From Pseudothermotoga sp. (GTDB taxonomy: Bacteria; Thermotogota; Thermotogae; Thermotogales; DSM-5069), in NCBI GenBank assembly GCA_028276125.1, contig JAPYWY010000049.1, positions 1 to 8,979 of the forward strand: a stretch of 8,979 nt of DNA, written 5' to 3'. Shown in pieces: positions 1 to 6,893 of the stretch. The notes beneath the pieces were generated by a model that did not search any database, was not told the DNA's origin, and was given only the letters and a program-made list of their open reading frames with translations. The first letter of the stretch is position 1. The number at the start of each line of letters is the position of its first letter. Position numbers and translations under genes: made by a program.

Positions 1-566
1 TGATGATGCTCGCGTCCATATTTCTTTGGTTCGTCGGGTTCAACGCGATAGAAACCTTCTTCACCAGCTATGCGAAGTTTCACATGAACATAAGCGAGAG
101 CACGGGGGCACTCGTCTTGGGAGTTTTTTCCTTGTCTTTCATGATCTTCGCTCTGCCCGCAGGCTTCATAGGTGCAAAACTCGGCAGGAGGAAAACCATA
201 AGGCTTGGTCTCACCGTCATGGTCGTATGTTTGCTCATCGCCATCTTGTTCTCACGCTTCTTGACGGGTGGTACTCTTTTGTTGCTCTTCTATTTGGTCT
301 TCGCCGTCAGCGGTGCTGGCTGGGCATTGGTAAACGTGAACTCTTTGCCTATGGTGGTCGACATGACCAGATCTGAAAAGGTCGGTGGTTACACCGGGCT
401 GTACTACTTCTTCTCGATGGCCGCCAACATCGTTGCACCGCCCCTCGCCGGTGCTTTCATAGATCTGGTTGGTTATGGCTCGTTGTTCGTCTTTTCAGTG
501 GTGTTCCTGCTGATTTCTTATGTGACGATGGGCTTCGTGAAAAGGGGAGAAAAGGCCGAGGGCTGA
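1..566 (+). CDS. MFS transporter, SLC45-like, C-terminal half (5' end outside window)
   Basis: The reading frame is open from the window edge, so this is the end of a longer gene; its true start is not visible. The 187 visible residues (counted from the ATG at 3) hold about six hydrophobic segments (roughly residues 1-20, 36-56, 69-86, 90-111, 127-148 and 157-177). This matches TM7-TM12 of a 12-helix major facilitator. The basic motif GAKLGRRKT (residues 57-65) sits between the second and third segments, where MFS proteins carry the repeated loop motif between TM8 and TM9. The opening WFVGFNAIETFF and the following helix resemble bacterial SLC45-type MFS proteins, which in eukaryotes carry sugars, but the substrate here cannot be told. 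The protein acts in the cytoplasmic membrane. The stop codon is followed 13 bp later by the aminotransferase start, so they are probably co-transcribed. Confidence 0.85.
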   Translation, partial: MMLASIFLWFVGFNAIETFFTSYAKFHMNISESTGALVLGVFSLSFMIFALPAGFIGAKLGRRKTIRLGLTVMVVCLLIAILFSRFLTGGTLLLLFYLVFAVSGAGWALVNVNSLPMVVDMTRSEKVGGYTGLYYFFSMAANIVAPPLAGAFIDLVGYGSLFVFSVVFLLISYVTMGFVKRGEKAEG

Positions 567-573
567 AAGGAGG
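566..573 (+). promoter_or_regulatory. Strong ribosome binding site of the aminotransferase gene
   Basis: AAAGGAGG lies 6 bases before the ATG at 580 and shares its first A with the stop codon of the transporter gene. It is a near-perfect match to the anti-Shine-Dalgarno sequence. It fixes the ATG at 580 as the start. Confidence 0.85.
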
Positions 574-579
574 AATATC

Positions 580-1719
580 ATGAACGTTTCTGAGAGGATC
601 AAGAGCGTCGCTGGTTCAAAAACACTTGAGATCAACGCGCTGGCTCAGTCGATGAGGCAGAAGGGTATCGACGTGGTCAACCTCACGGCGGGCGAACCCG
701 ATTTTCCAACGCCACAGCCCATAGTGGAAGCGGCGATAGAAGCTCTGAAGGCCGGCTTCACCAAGTACACGGACTCTTCAGGCATTCCACAACTGAGAGA
801 AAAAATCGCTAAACACGTTTCAGAAAGGCACAAAGTTCCTTGCACCATGGAGCAGGTCATCGTGACGAACGGAGGAAAACAGGCCATCTACAACTGCCTT
901 GCGGCGCTCGTGCAGGAGAACGATGAAGTCATCATCATAGACCCGTGCTGGGTCAGTTACGAACCGATGGTCCGTATCCTCGGGGGCAAAGCGGTGCACC
1001 TGAAAACGAGCTTTGAAAGCAAATTCATCCCGACGATCGAACAGATAGAGAGTGCGATCACCCCCAGAACGAAGGTGCTCGTGTTGAACAGTCCCAACAA
1101 TCCGACGGGAGTAGTGTACGATGTCGATCTTTTGAAACAAATACACGCACTTTCGATCGAGAAAGATATATTCATCATCTCGGACGAAGTGTACGACTGT
1201 TTGGTCTACGACGGTGAGTACGCTTCCATGTACAGTATTTCGCAGGGAAAGAACGTTGCGCTCGTGAACGCCTTTTCAAAATCTCACTCCATGACCGGCT
1301 GGCGTGTGGGCTATCTTGTGGCTCCAGTCGAGATCGCCAAGGCGGCGGCGAAGGTACAGGCACACACCACCTCAAACATAAACACCGTTGCCCAGTACGC
1401 CGCGCTGAAGGCCTTCGACGTGGACACGAATTACATGTTCGAAAGGTTCAGACAGAGAAGGGACCTCGTTTGCAAGCTGCTCCAAGAGGCCAATTTCAAC
1501 TTCGTTCGACCCAGTGGAGCGTTCTACGTGCTCGTCGACGTGAGCCGGTTCGACAAAGACGATGTCAGTTTCTGCACAAAGCTACTGCAAGAAGCCCACG
1601 TCGCTCTGGTACCAGGCTCTGCGTTCAACGCACCTGGTTTTGCGAGACTCTCGTTCGCGACGAGCGAGGAAAACTTGACCGAAGGTGTGAAGAGGATGAA
1701 AGAGTTCGTCGGAGGCTGA
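580..1719 (+). CDS. aspC: Pyridoxal-phosphate aminotransferase, aspartate aminotransferase type (class I, subgroup gamma)
   Basis: The 379-residue protein is full length for fold-type I aspartate aminotransferases. Visible motifs: the N-terminal substrate loop with GEPDFPTP (residues 38-45), TNGGKQA (96-102), SPNNPTG (171-177, with the Asn that contacts the cofactor), SDEVYD (201-206, with the Asp that pairs with the pyridine nitrogen), SKSHSMTGWR (233-242, with K234 as the Schiff-base lysine) and ARLSF (355-359, with R356 as the arginine that binds the alpha-carboxylate). In the Thermus enzyme a Lys in the equivalent of GGKQA helps recognise acidic side chains, so K100 favours an Asp/Glu:2-oxoglutarate enzyme. 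Related enzymes use prephenate or N-acetyl-diaminopimelate, so the exact substrate is an inference. It is a soluble cytoplasmic dimer by family. The next gene begins 4 bp after the stop. Confidence 0.93.
   Translation: MNVSERIKSVAGSKTLEINALAQSMRQKGIDVVNLTAGEPDFPTPQPIVEAAIEALKAGFTKYTDSSGIPQLREKIAKHVSERHKVPCTMEQVIVTNGGKQAIYNCLAALVQENDEVIIIDPCWVSYEPMVRILGGKAVHLKTSFESKFIPTIEQIESAITPRTKVLVLNSPNNPTGVVYDVDLLKQIHALSIEKDIFIISDEVYDCLVYDGEYASMYSISQGKNVALVNAFSKSHSMTGWRVGYLVAPVEIAKAAAKVQAHTTSNINTVAQYAALKAFDVDTNYMFERFRQRRDLVCKLLQEANFNFVRPSGAFYVLVDVSRFDKDDVSFCTKLLQEAHVALVPGSAFNAPGFARLSFATSEENLTEGVKRMKEFVGG
1711..1715 (+). promoter_or_regulatory. Ribosome binding site that selects the GTG start of the ABC transporter gene
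   Basis: GGAGG lies inside the last codons of the aminotransferase gene and ends 8 bases before the GTG at 1724. Another GTG at 1722 is in a different frame. The site makes the GTG at 1724 the likely start. Confidence 0.7.
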
Positions 1720-1723
1720 TCGT

Positions 1724-3451
1724 GTGCTGTTGGAATTCGTGAAAAAACATTGGTACAGCTATCTGATAGGAATTCTGACCCTGATCGTTGTCGATCTGTT
1801 ACAGCTGTACATCCCCAGGTTCATCGGCCAGGTTGTGGACCATTTGAGGTCCAACCAACCCACGATGAGCTTCGTCGCCGTGATGGTCGGCTGGATCGTC
1901 GGAATAGCCTTGGCTATAACCATCATGCGCTTCTTCTGGAGGTACTTCATCATAGGTAACGCGAGACGTTTCGAATACCTCGCCAGAAAGATTATGTTCG
2001 ACAAGCTGCTCTCGCTGTCCTTGGGTTACTTCGATAGGACCAGAAGTGGCGATCTGATGGCCAAGTTCACGAACGATCTTCAAGCTGTCCGAATGGCGCT
2101 CGCTCAAGGGGTCGTCATGACGGTTGATGCGACTTTCATGGCGATCATGACGGTTCTCTTCATGGGTCGCACGGTCAGTTGGAAACTCACCTGGCTCGCT
2201 TCGATACCGTTGCCGGCGCTCGCACTGGTAGCACTCTTCTTCGGTAGGATCATCCACAACAGGTTCATGGAAGTCCAGAACCAGTTCTCGGCGGTGAGCG
2301 AGCTGACCGAGGAGACGATCGCTGGGATAAAGATCGTTAAGAGTTTCGCCGCCGACGAGAAATTCTGGAAGATGTTCAAAGACAGATCGTGGAAAAGTTA
2401 CAGGGCGGGCATATCCTTGGCGAAGGTTTCGTCCGTGTTCTTTCCTTTGATGAGTTTTTTGGCATCGCTTGCGCACGCCTTCGCGTTGTTCTTCGGTGGT
2501 CCCATGGTCGTGCGTGGAAAAGTCACTCTCGGTGAGTTCATCGCCTTCAACTCCTATTTGGGCATGCTGACTTGGCCCATGATGGCTCTCGGATGGGTCC
2601 TCAACATGGTCCAGAGCGGTAGGGCTTCGTACAAGAGGATCATGCAGGTGATGAAAGAGATACCTCAGGTTGAAGAGCCGAAAAATCCTGTCAGGATCGA
2701 TCGCATCGAAACGATAAGGTTTGCTGATCTGACCTACAGATATCCCTCGAGCCAGAGGGATGTCCTCAAGCACGTCAGCTTTTCCATCAAAAAAGGTGAG
2801 ATGATTGGAATCGTTGGCACGGTGGGCAGTGGCAAATCTACCATCGTGAAACTTCTTGCAAAGCTTTACCCTGTTGAGCGTGGCAAGATCTTCATCAACG
2901 GCGTGGACATAAACGACATCAGTTCTGAGAACATACGCAGTTTGATAGCCTTCGTACCTCAAGAATCTTTCTTGTTCTCTGATCAGATAAAGAAGAACAT
3001 AGCCTTCGCCCAGGAAGACATCGACATGGAAAAAGTGAAAGAATGTGCGAAACTCGCCGCCGTTCACGACGAGATACTGAAGTTCCCAGAAGGCTACGAC
3101 ACGGTGGTCGGTGAGAGGGGTGTCACGCTCTCCGGTGGGCAGAGACAAAGAGTCACGATCGCTCGCGCGCTTTACACCAACAAAGATGTGCTCGTGTTCG
3201 ACGATTGCTTGTCCGCGGTGGATCCTGAAACGGAGGAAAAGATCATCGATTCGCTGAGGAGCCAGTTCAAGGAAAAGACCATGATCATCATCACGCACAG
3301 GTTGAAGGTGCTCAGAGACGCCGATCTGATAATCGTACTGGACGAGGGTATGATCGTTGAGAAGGGCACGCACGAAGAATTGATGAACTTGGACGGCTTG
3401 TACGCACGCATGTTCAAACGCCAAATGATCGAAGAGGAGCTCGCCACATGA
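1724..3451 (+). CDS. ABC exporter half-transporter (fused membrane and ATPase domains) with degenerate Walker B
   Basis: The 575-residue protein has the type IV exporter layout. Residues 1-310 carry about six membrane helices (near 12-32, 48-73, 125-147, 152-174, 238-258, 272-295). Residues 330-575 form an ATPase domain: A-loop Tyr near 340, Walker A GTVGSGKST (365-373), Q-loop Gln413, signature LSGGQ (469-473), Walker B ending VFDD (491-494), D-loop SAVD (497-500) and switch His525. The residue after the Walker B Asp is Asp494 where the catalytic Glu normally stands. This substitution is typical of one subunit of heterodimeric exporters such as TM287/288, MdlA/MdlB or YheI/YheH. The signature motif is canonical, as expected for the subunit with the altered Walker B. 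No partner half is adjacent, unless one lies outside the window. The substrate cannot be inferred; drugs, lipids or peptides are all possible. The stop overlaps the next start as ATGA. Confidence 0.93.
   Translation: MLLEFVKKHWYSYLIGILTLIVVDLLQLYIPRFIGQVVDHLRSNQPTMSFVAVMVGWIVGIALAITIMRFFWRYFIIGNARRFEYLARKIMFDKLLSLSLGYFDRTRSGDLMAKFTNDLQAVRMALAQGVVMTVDATFMAIMTVLFMGRTVSWKLTWLASIPLPALALVALFFGRIIHNRFMEVQNQFSAVSELTEETIAGIKIVKSFAADEKFWKMFKDRSWKSYRAGISLAKVSSVFFPLMSFLASLAHAFALFFGGPMVVRGKVTLGEFIAFNSYLGMLTWPMMALGWVLNMVQSGRASYKRIMQVMKEIPQVEEPKNPVRIDRIETIRFADLTYRYPSSQRDVLKHVSFSIKKGEMIGIVGTVGSGKSTIVKLLAKLYPVERGKIFINGVDINDISSENIRSLIAFVPQESFLFSDQIKKNIAFAQEDIDMEKVKECAKLAAVHDEILKFPEGYDTVVGERGVTLSGGQRQRVTIARALYTNKDVLVFDDCLSAVDPETEEKIIDSLRSQFKEKTMIIITHRLKVLRDADLIIVLDEGMIVEKGTHEELMNLDGLYARMFKRQMIEEELAT
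3433..3439 (+). promoter_or_regulatory. Ribosome binding site of the exported beta-helix-like protein, inside the ABC gene
   Basis: AGAGGAG ends 8 bases before the ATG at 3448, within the last codons of the ABC transporter. With the ATGA stop-start overlap it supports translational coupling of the two genes. Confidence 0.65.
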
Positions 3452-5022
3452 GAAACTTGGCCTTTCTTTTGCTCTTCACGAGTTGTTTCGTGCTCGCCGC
3501 GGTGAGCTATCAATTCAAAAATTCACAGTTGCTCATCACGGGACTCGAGAACTACGACGAAGTCGAATTAGAGATCGATGGAAAGAAAGTCACTCTGCCA
3601 GTACCACAGCTGAGCATACCTTGGAGAAAGAACTACAACACGACGTTGATCTTGACTCCCATCAAGAATGGCGTTAGATCTTCCTCGATTCGCTTGTACA
3701 TAGATGCCAGTAAAGACAAAGCTCCAACGATCAGATTGAGGATCCCAAGCTATGTAATGTTGGGAAAAACGACGTTGGACTTGTTCGCAGAAGATGACTG
3801 GGATGAACCAGAATCGTTGCGTTACAGCGTCTATCTGGACGGTGTGAGGATCGATCCACCGCAGAGAAACAAGTTGGTGCTCGACACCTTCTTCATGCAC
3901 TCTGGTGAGAGAAGGTTGAGGATCGTTTGCAGAGACAGTGGATCGAACGTCGTCGATCAGACTTACAAGTTCGTCGTGGTGCCCATCCCACCAACTCCCC
4001 CACAGCTCAATCAAGGCAAGATCGTTTCGAACCGCACCCACAGGGTCTACGTTGTACGAGACGGAAAGATCGAAACTTACGAAACTAAGTCGAGTGAGCT
4101 GGCGGATCAGTTCGCACTCGTGTGCGATCTGGACGCGGCCACGAACGAAAGTTTCCCCGTCCTTTACTACAAAAGAATGGAATTTTCGCAGCTTCAAAGC
4201 TCCGTTCTCATGAACCTCAACGAAAGTTGTTCTCTCTCCTCTGAGCACGTCGTCTTTGGCAGGGTTGTCGTACCCGCCGGGCAGACGGTCGTACTGAAAA
4301 CAAGTTCGACTCTCAAAATAAACAACAACTGTGAACTCATAGTGCGTGGAACACTCGTTCTCGAACACGGTGCGAAGGTGACAGGATCGGGAAATCTCTC
4401 CGTGGTGGAGTCGGGAAAACTCATCGCAATGGGTGCGACGGTTGAAACGAACGTCTCGATAGACGGTGCGACGACGTTGTGGCTCTCGGACGTGGACCTT
4501 TCGAAGGCGAAATTCGAGATCAACAGATCCTTCTTGACTGCCCTGAAGAACGTCAAGGCTTCCCAGATGATCATCGACAACGTCAGAAAGCTGTGGATAG
4601 ATTCGTCCGATTTCGGCACCTTGGAGCTTCTCAACTGTGGCGATGCCATCATCATGAACTCGAAGATGGCTCAGCTGAAAGTTTCTCGAAGCTCTCGAGT
4701 GAGGATTTATTCCTGCTCGATTTATTCAACAAGGACTGCGGTTTTTGTCTCGGACTTTTCGGTACTCGAAACCATCGACAGTTGGATCAGCGGAAAGATC
4801 GGCGTGAACGTGGAGAACTTCTCCAAACTTCGTGTGAGGAGCACACAGATCAACGCAGACACCGCTGTCGTGGCGAGCAGTTACTCCGTGATAGATAGTT
4901 TCGCGTCCGTTCTTGCCGGAACAAAGGCTCTACAGTTGAGAGATACCAAATTCACATTCTCGAAGACTCAGGTTCTTGGAGGGACAGAGAAGTTTGGGCT
5001 CGTCGAGGTCAACGAGAGGTGA
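3448..5022 (+). CDS. Exported protein of unknown function, predicted Ig-like region plus beta-helix-like C-terminal repeats
   Basis: I do not recognise a named family. The 524-residue protein opens with a typical Sec signal (Arg2, hydrophobic run to residue 16, small residues LAAVS at 16-20), so it should be exported to the periplasm or the toga-type outer sheath space. Residues about 25-175 are beta-rich with two segments that read like Ig or cadherin-type sandwiches, including an acidic stretch EDDWDEPE at 115-122. A Pro-rich linker follows (near 179-186). From about 265 to 515 there are many short strands at intervals of roughly 20 residues, with recurrent small, Asn, Asp and Ser turns and alternating hydrophobics. 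This is the look of a right-handed parallel beta-helix. There is no obvious catalytic motif, so binding, surface or structural roles are as likely as polysaccharide cleavage. Start overlap with the ABC gene (ATGA) and an internal overlap with the methyltransferase suggest co-expression. Confidence 0.8.
   Translation: MRNLAFLLLFTSCFVLAAVSYQFKNSQLLITGLENYDEVELEIDGKKVTLPVPQLSIPWRKNYNTTLILTPIKNGVRSSSIRLYIDASKDKAPTIRLRIPSYVMLGKTTLDLFAEDDWDEPESLRYSVYLDGVRIDPPQRNKLVLDTFFMHSGERRLRIVCRDSGSNVVDQTYKFVVVPIPPTPPQLNQGKIVSNRTHRVYVVRDGKIETYETKSSELADQFALVCDLDAATNESFPVLYYKRMEFSQLQSSVLMNLNESCSLSSEHVVFGRVVVPAGQTVVLKTSSTLKINNNCELIVRGTLVLEHGAKVTGSGNLSVVESGKLIAMGATVETNVSIDGATTLWLSDVDLSKAKFEINRSFLTALKNVKASQMIIDNVRKLWIDSSDFGTLELLNCGDAIIMNSKMAQLKVSRSSRVRIYSCSIYSTRTAVFVSDFSVLETIDSWISGKIGVNVENFSKLRVRSTQINADTAVVASSYSVIDSFASVLAGTKALQLRDTKFTFSKTQVLGGTEKFGLVEVNER
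4978..4983 (+). promoter_or_regulatory. Candidate ribosome binding site of the methyltransferase gene
   Basis: GGAGGG ends 10 bases before the in-frame TTG at 4994. It lies within the coding sequence of the exported protein. A weaker AGGTGA at 5017-5022 lies 13 bases before another in-frame TTG at 5036. Confidence 0.45.
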
Positions 5023-5680
5023 GTTCGATCCAAATTTGCTGATACACGTTCGCGTGCCAGACGTTGGTAAAGATCACAGGCCCACACACGCATCCACTCT
5101 GCTCGCATGGTACACAAAGCCCAAGAAGAACGATTTGGTGATCGAGTTGGGCTGTGGTACGGGCATCGTTTCTGCCTTCCTTGCTATGAACCACGATGTT
5201 TCGATTCACTGCATCGAGAAGAATCAGTTCTTGGCCGAGTTGGCACGTGAAACGGTCAGAATGAATTCGCTCGAAGACAAGATGTTCGTTCACAACATCT
5301 CATGTGAGCGAGTGAGGGAACTCTTCAGCGCTGAACGGTTCGACCTCGTGGTATCGAATCCTCCCCATCATCTGGCGAGTGTTCCGAGCCCTTCGAAGTT
5401 GCGAAGCGAGGGTAGGTCCACCAGCTTCAGCGAAGCCTCTTCGTTCATCGAAGCCACAGCTTACTTACTGAAGAACAGGGGCAAGTTCGTATTCGTTCTG
5501 TCCTGCGAGCATCTCATGTTCTGGTTTAGTGAGTTCGTGAAACGAAGCTTACAACCCAAAAGGCTCGTACCGATCTACGGTGATCCGAGGAGAGACGCGG
5601 TGCTCACGATCGTCGAAGGCGTCAAGAACGGGGGCATCGGCCTGAGGCTCGAGCCCCCAATAGTGCTCAAAAGAGTTTGA
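4994..5680 (+). CDS. SAM-dependent methyltransferase, TrmN6-like (COG4123 type)
   Basis: The product has a class I Rossmann methyltransferase core. With the chosen TTG start it is 228 residues. Motif I is ELGCGTG (residues 51-57), the acidic residue at the end of the second strand is Glu75 in CIEKN, and motif IV is SNPPHH (121-126). An NPP[YFH]-type motif marks enzymes that methylate planar nitrogens or amide groups (adenine N6 of RNA or DNA, or glutamine). The length and the DHRPTHASTLLAWY lead-in to motif I fit the TrmN6-like group acting on tRNA or rRNA, but the substrate is unproven. No ATG is available. TTG at 4994 is preferred because of GGAGGG 10 bases upstream; TTG at 4976 or 5036 are alternatives. 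The gene overlaps the end of the exported protein gene by about 29 bp and overlaps ackA tail to tail by 14 bp. Confidence 0.83.
   Translation: MGSSRSTRGEFDPNLLIHVRVPDVGKDHRPTHASTLLAWYTKPKKNDLVIELGCGTGIVSAFLAMNHDVSIHCIEKNQFLAELARETVRMNSLEDKMFVHNISCERVRELFSAERFDLVVSNPPHHLASVPSPSKLRSEGRSTSFSEASSFIEATAYLLKNRGKFVFVLSCEHLMFWFSEFVKRSLQPKRLVPIYGDPRRDAVLTIVEGVKNGGIGLRLEPPIVLKRV
5630..5658. terminator. GC-rich inverted repeat at the convergent junction, possible terminator for the ackA transcript
   Basis: GGGGGC at 5630-5635 pairs perfectly with GCCCCC at 5653-5658. Inside the 17-base loop, GCC (5640-5642) can pair with GGC (5646-5648). It lies within the last codons of the methyltransferase and begins 9 bases after the ackA stop when read on the - strand, where it is followed by GTTCTTG. 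That is only weakly U-rich, so intrinsic termination is uncertain. Confidence 0.35.
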
Positions 5681-5681
5681 G
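5666..5681. repeat. Small inverted repeat spanning both convergent stop codons
   Basis: CTCAAA at 5666-5671 and TTTGAG at 5676-5681 form a perfect 6-bp inverted repeat around the loop AGAG. The arms contain the ackA stop (5667-5669, - strand) and the methyltransferase stop (5678-5680, + strand). On the + strand it is followed by the pyrimidine-rich TTCCTTCACCTTGTT, so it might act as a weak terminator for the left block. Confidence 0.35.
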
Positions 5682-6887
5682 TTCCTTCACCTTGTTCTCG
5701 ACTATGTATTTAGTGTCCCTCGCGATCACGAGTTCTTCATTGGTCGGAACGATCAGAACGGCAACTTTGGAATCAGGCGTGCTTATGATCCTCTCCAAAC
5801 CCTTCACGTCGTTCAACTGTCTGTCGATCTTCACTCCGAGAAAACCAAGATACTCGCACACTTTTTCCCTGACGTAAGGTGAGTTCTCACCGACACCAGC
5901 GGTGAACACGATCGCATCCACGCCGTTCATCGCCGCGGCGTAGGCACCTATGTACTTGGCGATCCTGTACACGTAGATGTCCAGAGCGAGCTGTGCGATT
6001 TCGTTGCCGGAATGGGCTGCGTCTTCTATGTCCCTCATGTCGGAACTCAAATTGTTCGTCAGGCCCAGCATTCCACTCTTCTTGTTGAGCAGATCGTAAA
6101 CCTTTTCAACGCTCATGCCCAGATTCTGCTGCAAATAGATCACGATCGCTGGATCGATATCACCGCATCTGGTACCCATGACCAAGCCTTCGAGCGGTGT
6201 GAAACCCATGGAGGTGTCGACGGATTTACCGTGCCTGACGGCCGCTATGGAAGCGCCGTTGCCCAAGTGGCACGTGATGACCTTGAAGTCATAATAATCT
6301 CTACCGAGTATCTCCGCCGCCCTCCTCGAGACGTACCTGTGGCTCGTGCCGTGAAAGCCGTACCTTCTGATCCTGTGAGTCTCGTACAGCTCGTAGGGTA
6401 AAGCGTAAAGATAAGCCTTCTTGGGCATGGACTGATGGAACGCCGTATCGAAGACACCCACGTTCGGAACCTTGGGTAAAAGCTTCTGAATCGCCTTTAT
6501 TCCAAGTATGTTCGGTGGGTTGTGAAGCGGTGCGAGATGAACGTTTTCTTCCAAAGCCTTCATAACCTCTCCGTCGATCAACACTGAACTTGCGAACCTC
6601 TCCGCACCGTGAACGACCCTGTGGCCAACCGCATCGATCTCGGACAGATCTTTGATGACTCCGATTTCCGGATCGACGAGGACGTCCAGGACCAGCTTGA
6701 GTGCCTCTTCATGATCCTTCATGTTCCTTTCGATGACGTGTTTGTCGTTGTTCACCCTGTGCACAAGTCTGCCACCTTCTATCCCGATCCTCTCGGCCAG
6801 ACCTTTGCACAGGACCTTCTCTCCGTTCATGTCGATGAACTGATACTTTACAGAGGAACTACCACAGTTCACAACGAGTATCTTCAA
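5667..6887 (-). CDS. ackA: Acetate kinase
   Basis: The enzyme transfers phosphate between acetyl phosphate and ADP, giving acetate and ATP at the end of sugar fermentation. The 406-residue protein is full length and has the ASKHA signatures: NCGSSSVK at 7-14 (Asn7, Ser10, Ser12), GHRVVHG with Arg90 at 88-94, VFDTAFH with Asp147 at 145-151, GFHGTSH at 177-183, GTRCGDIDP with Arg240 at 238-246, TAGVGEN at 329-335 and NEE with Glu384 at 383-385. All catalytic residues known from the Methanosarcina enzyme have equivalents. The start is a TTG at 6885-6887; no in-frame ATG or GTG lies nearby upstream, and MKILVVNCGSS is the expected N-terminus. It follows dprA after 6 bp and is the last gene of the - strand block. 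Its 3' end overlaps the methyltransferase gene. Confidence 0.97.
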   Translation of the reverse strand: MKILVVNCGSSSVKYQFIDMNGEKVLCKGLAERIGIEGGRLVHRVNNDKHVIERNMKDHEEALKLVLDVLVDPEIGVIKDLSEIDAVGHRVVHGAERFASSVLIDGEVMKALEENVHLAPLHNPPNILGIKAIQKLLPKVPNVGVFDTAFHQSMPKKAYLYALPYELYETHRIRRYGFHGTSHRYVSRRAAEILGRDYYDFKVITCHLGNGASIAAVRHGKSVDTSMGFTPLEGLVMGTRCGDIDPAIVIYLQQNLGMSVEKVYDLLNKKSGMLGLTNNLSSDMRDIEDAAHSGNEIAQLALDIYVYRIAKYIGAYAAAMNGVDAIVFTAGVGENSPYVREKVCEYLGFLGVKIDRQLNDVKGLERIISTPDSKVAVLIVPTNEELVIARDTKYIVENKVKELKLF

Positions 6888-6893
6888 CGCGAT

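Noticed and set aside
1799..3424. Open frame of 541 codons on the - strand opposite the ABC transporter
   Set aside because: It lies fully within the transporter gene, has no recognisable domain, is rich in His, Asp and Arg as expected for a reverse-frame shadow of biased codons, and the + strand gene has all the motifs of a real protein.
3448..3490. Possible lipoprotein signal (LFTSC, Cys13) in the exported protein
   Set aside because: The Cys lies inside the hydrophobic core, only 13 residues in, Phe at -3 does not fit a lipobox, and a normal signal peptidase I site follows at LAAVS.
3568..4368. Open frame of 266 codons on the - strand opposite the exported protein gene
   Set aside because: No family resemblance and composition typical of a shadow frame; the + strand gene has a signal peptide, ribosome binding site and operon fit.
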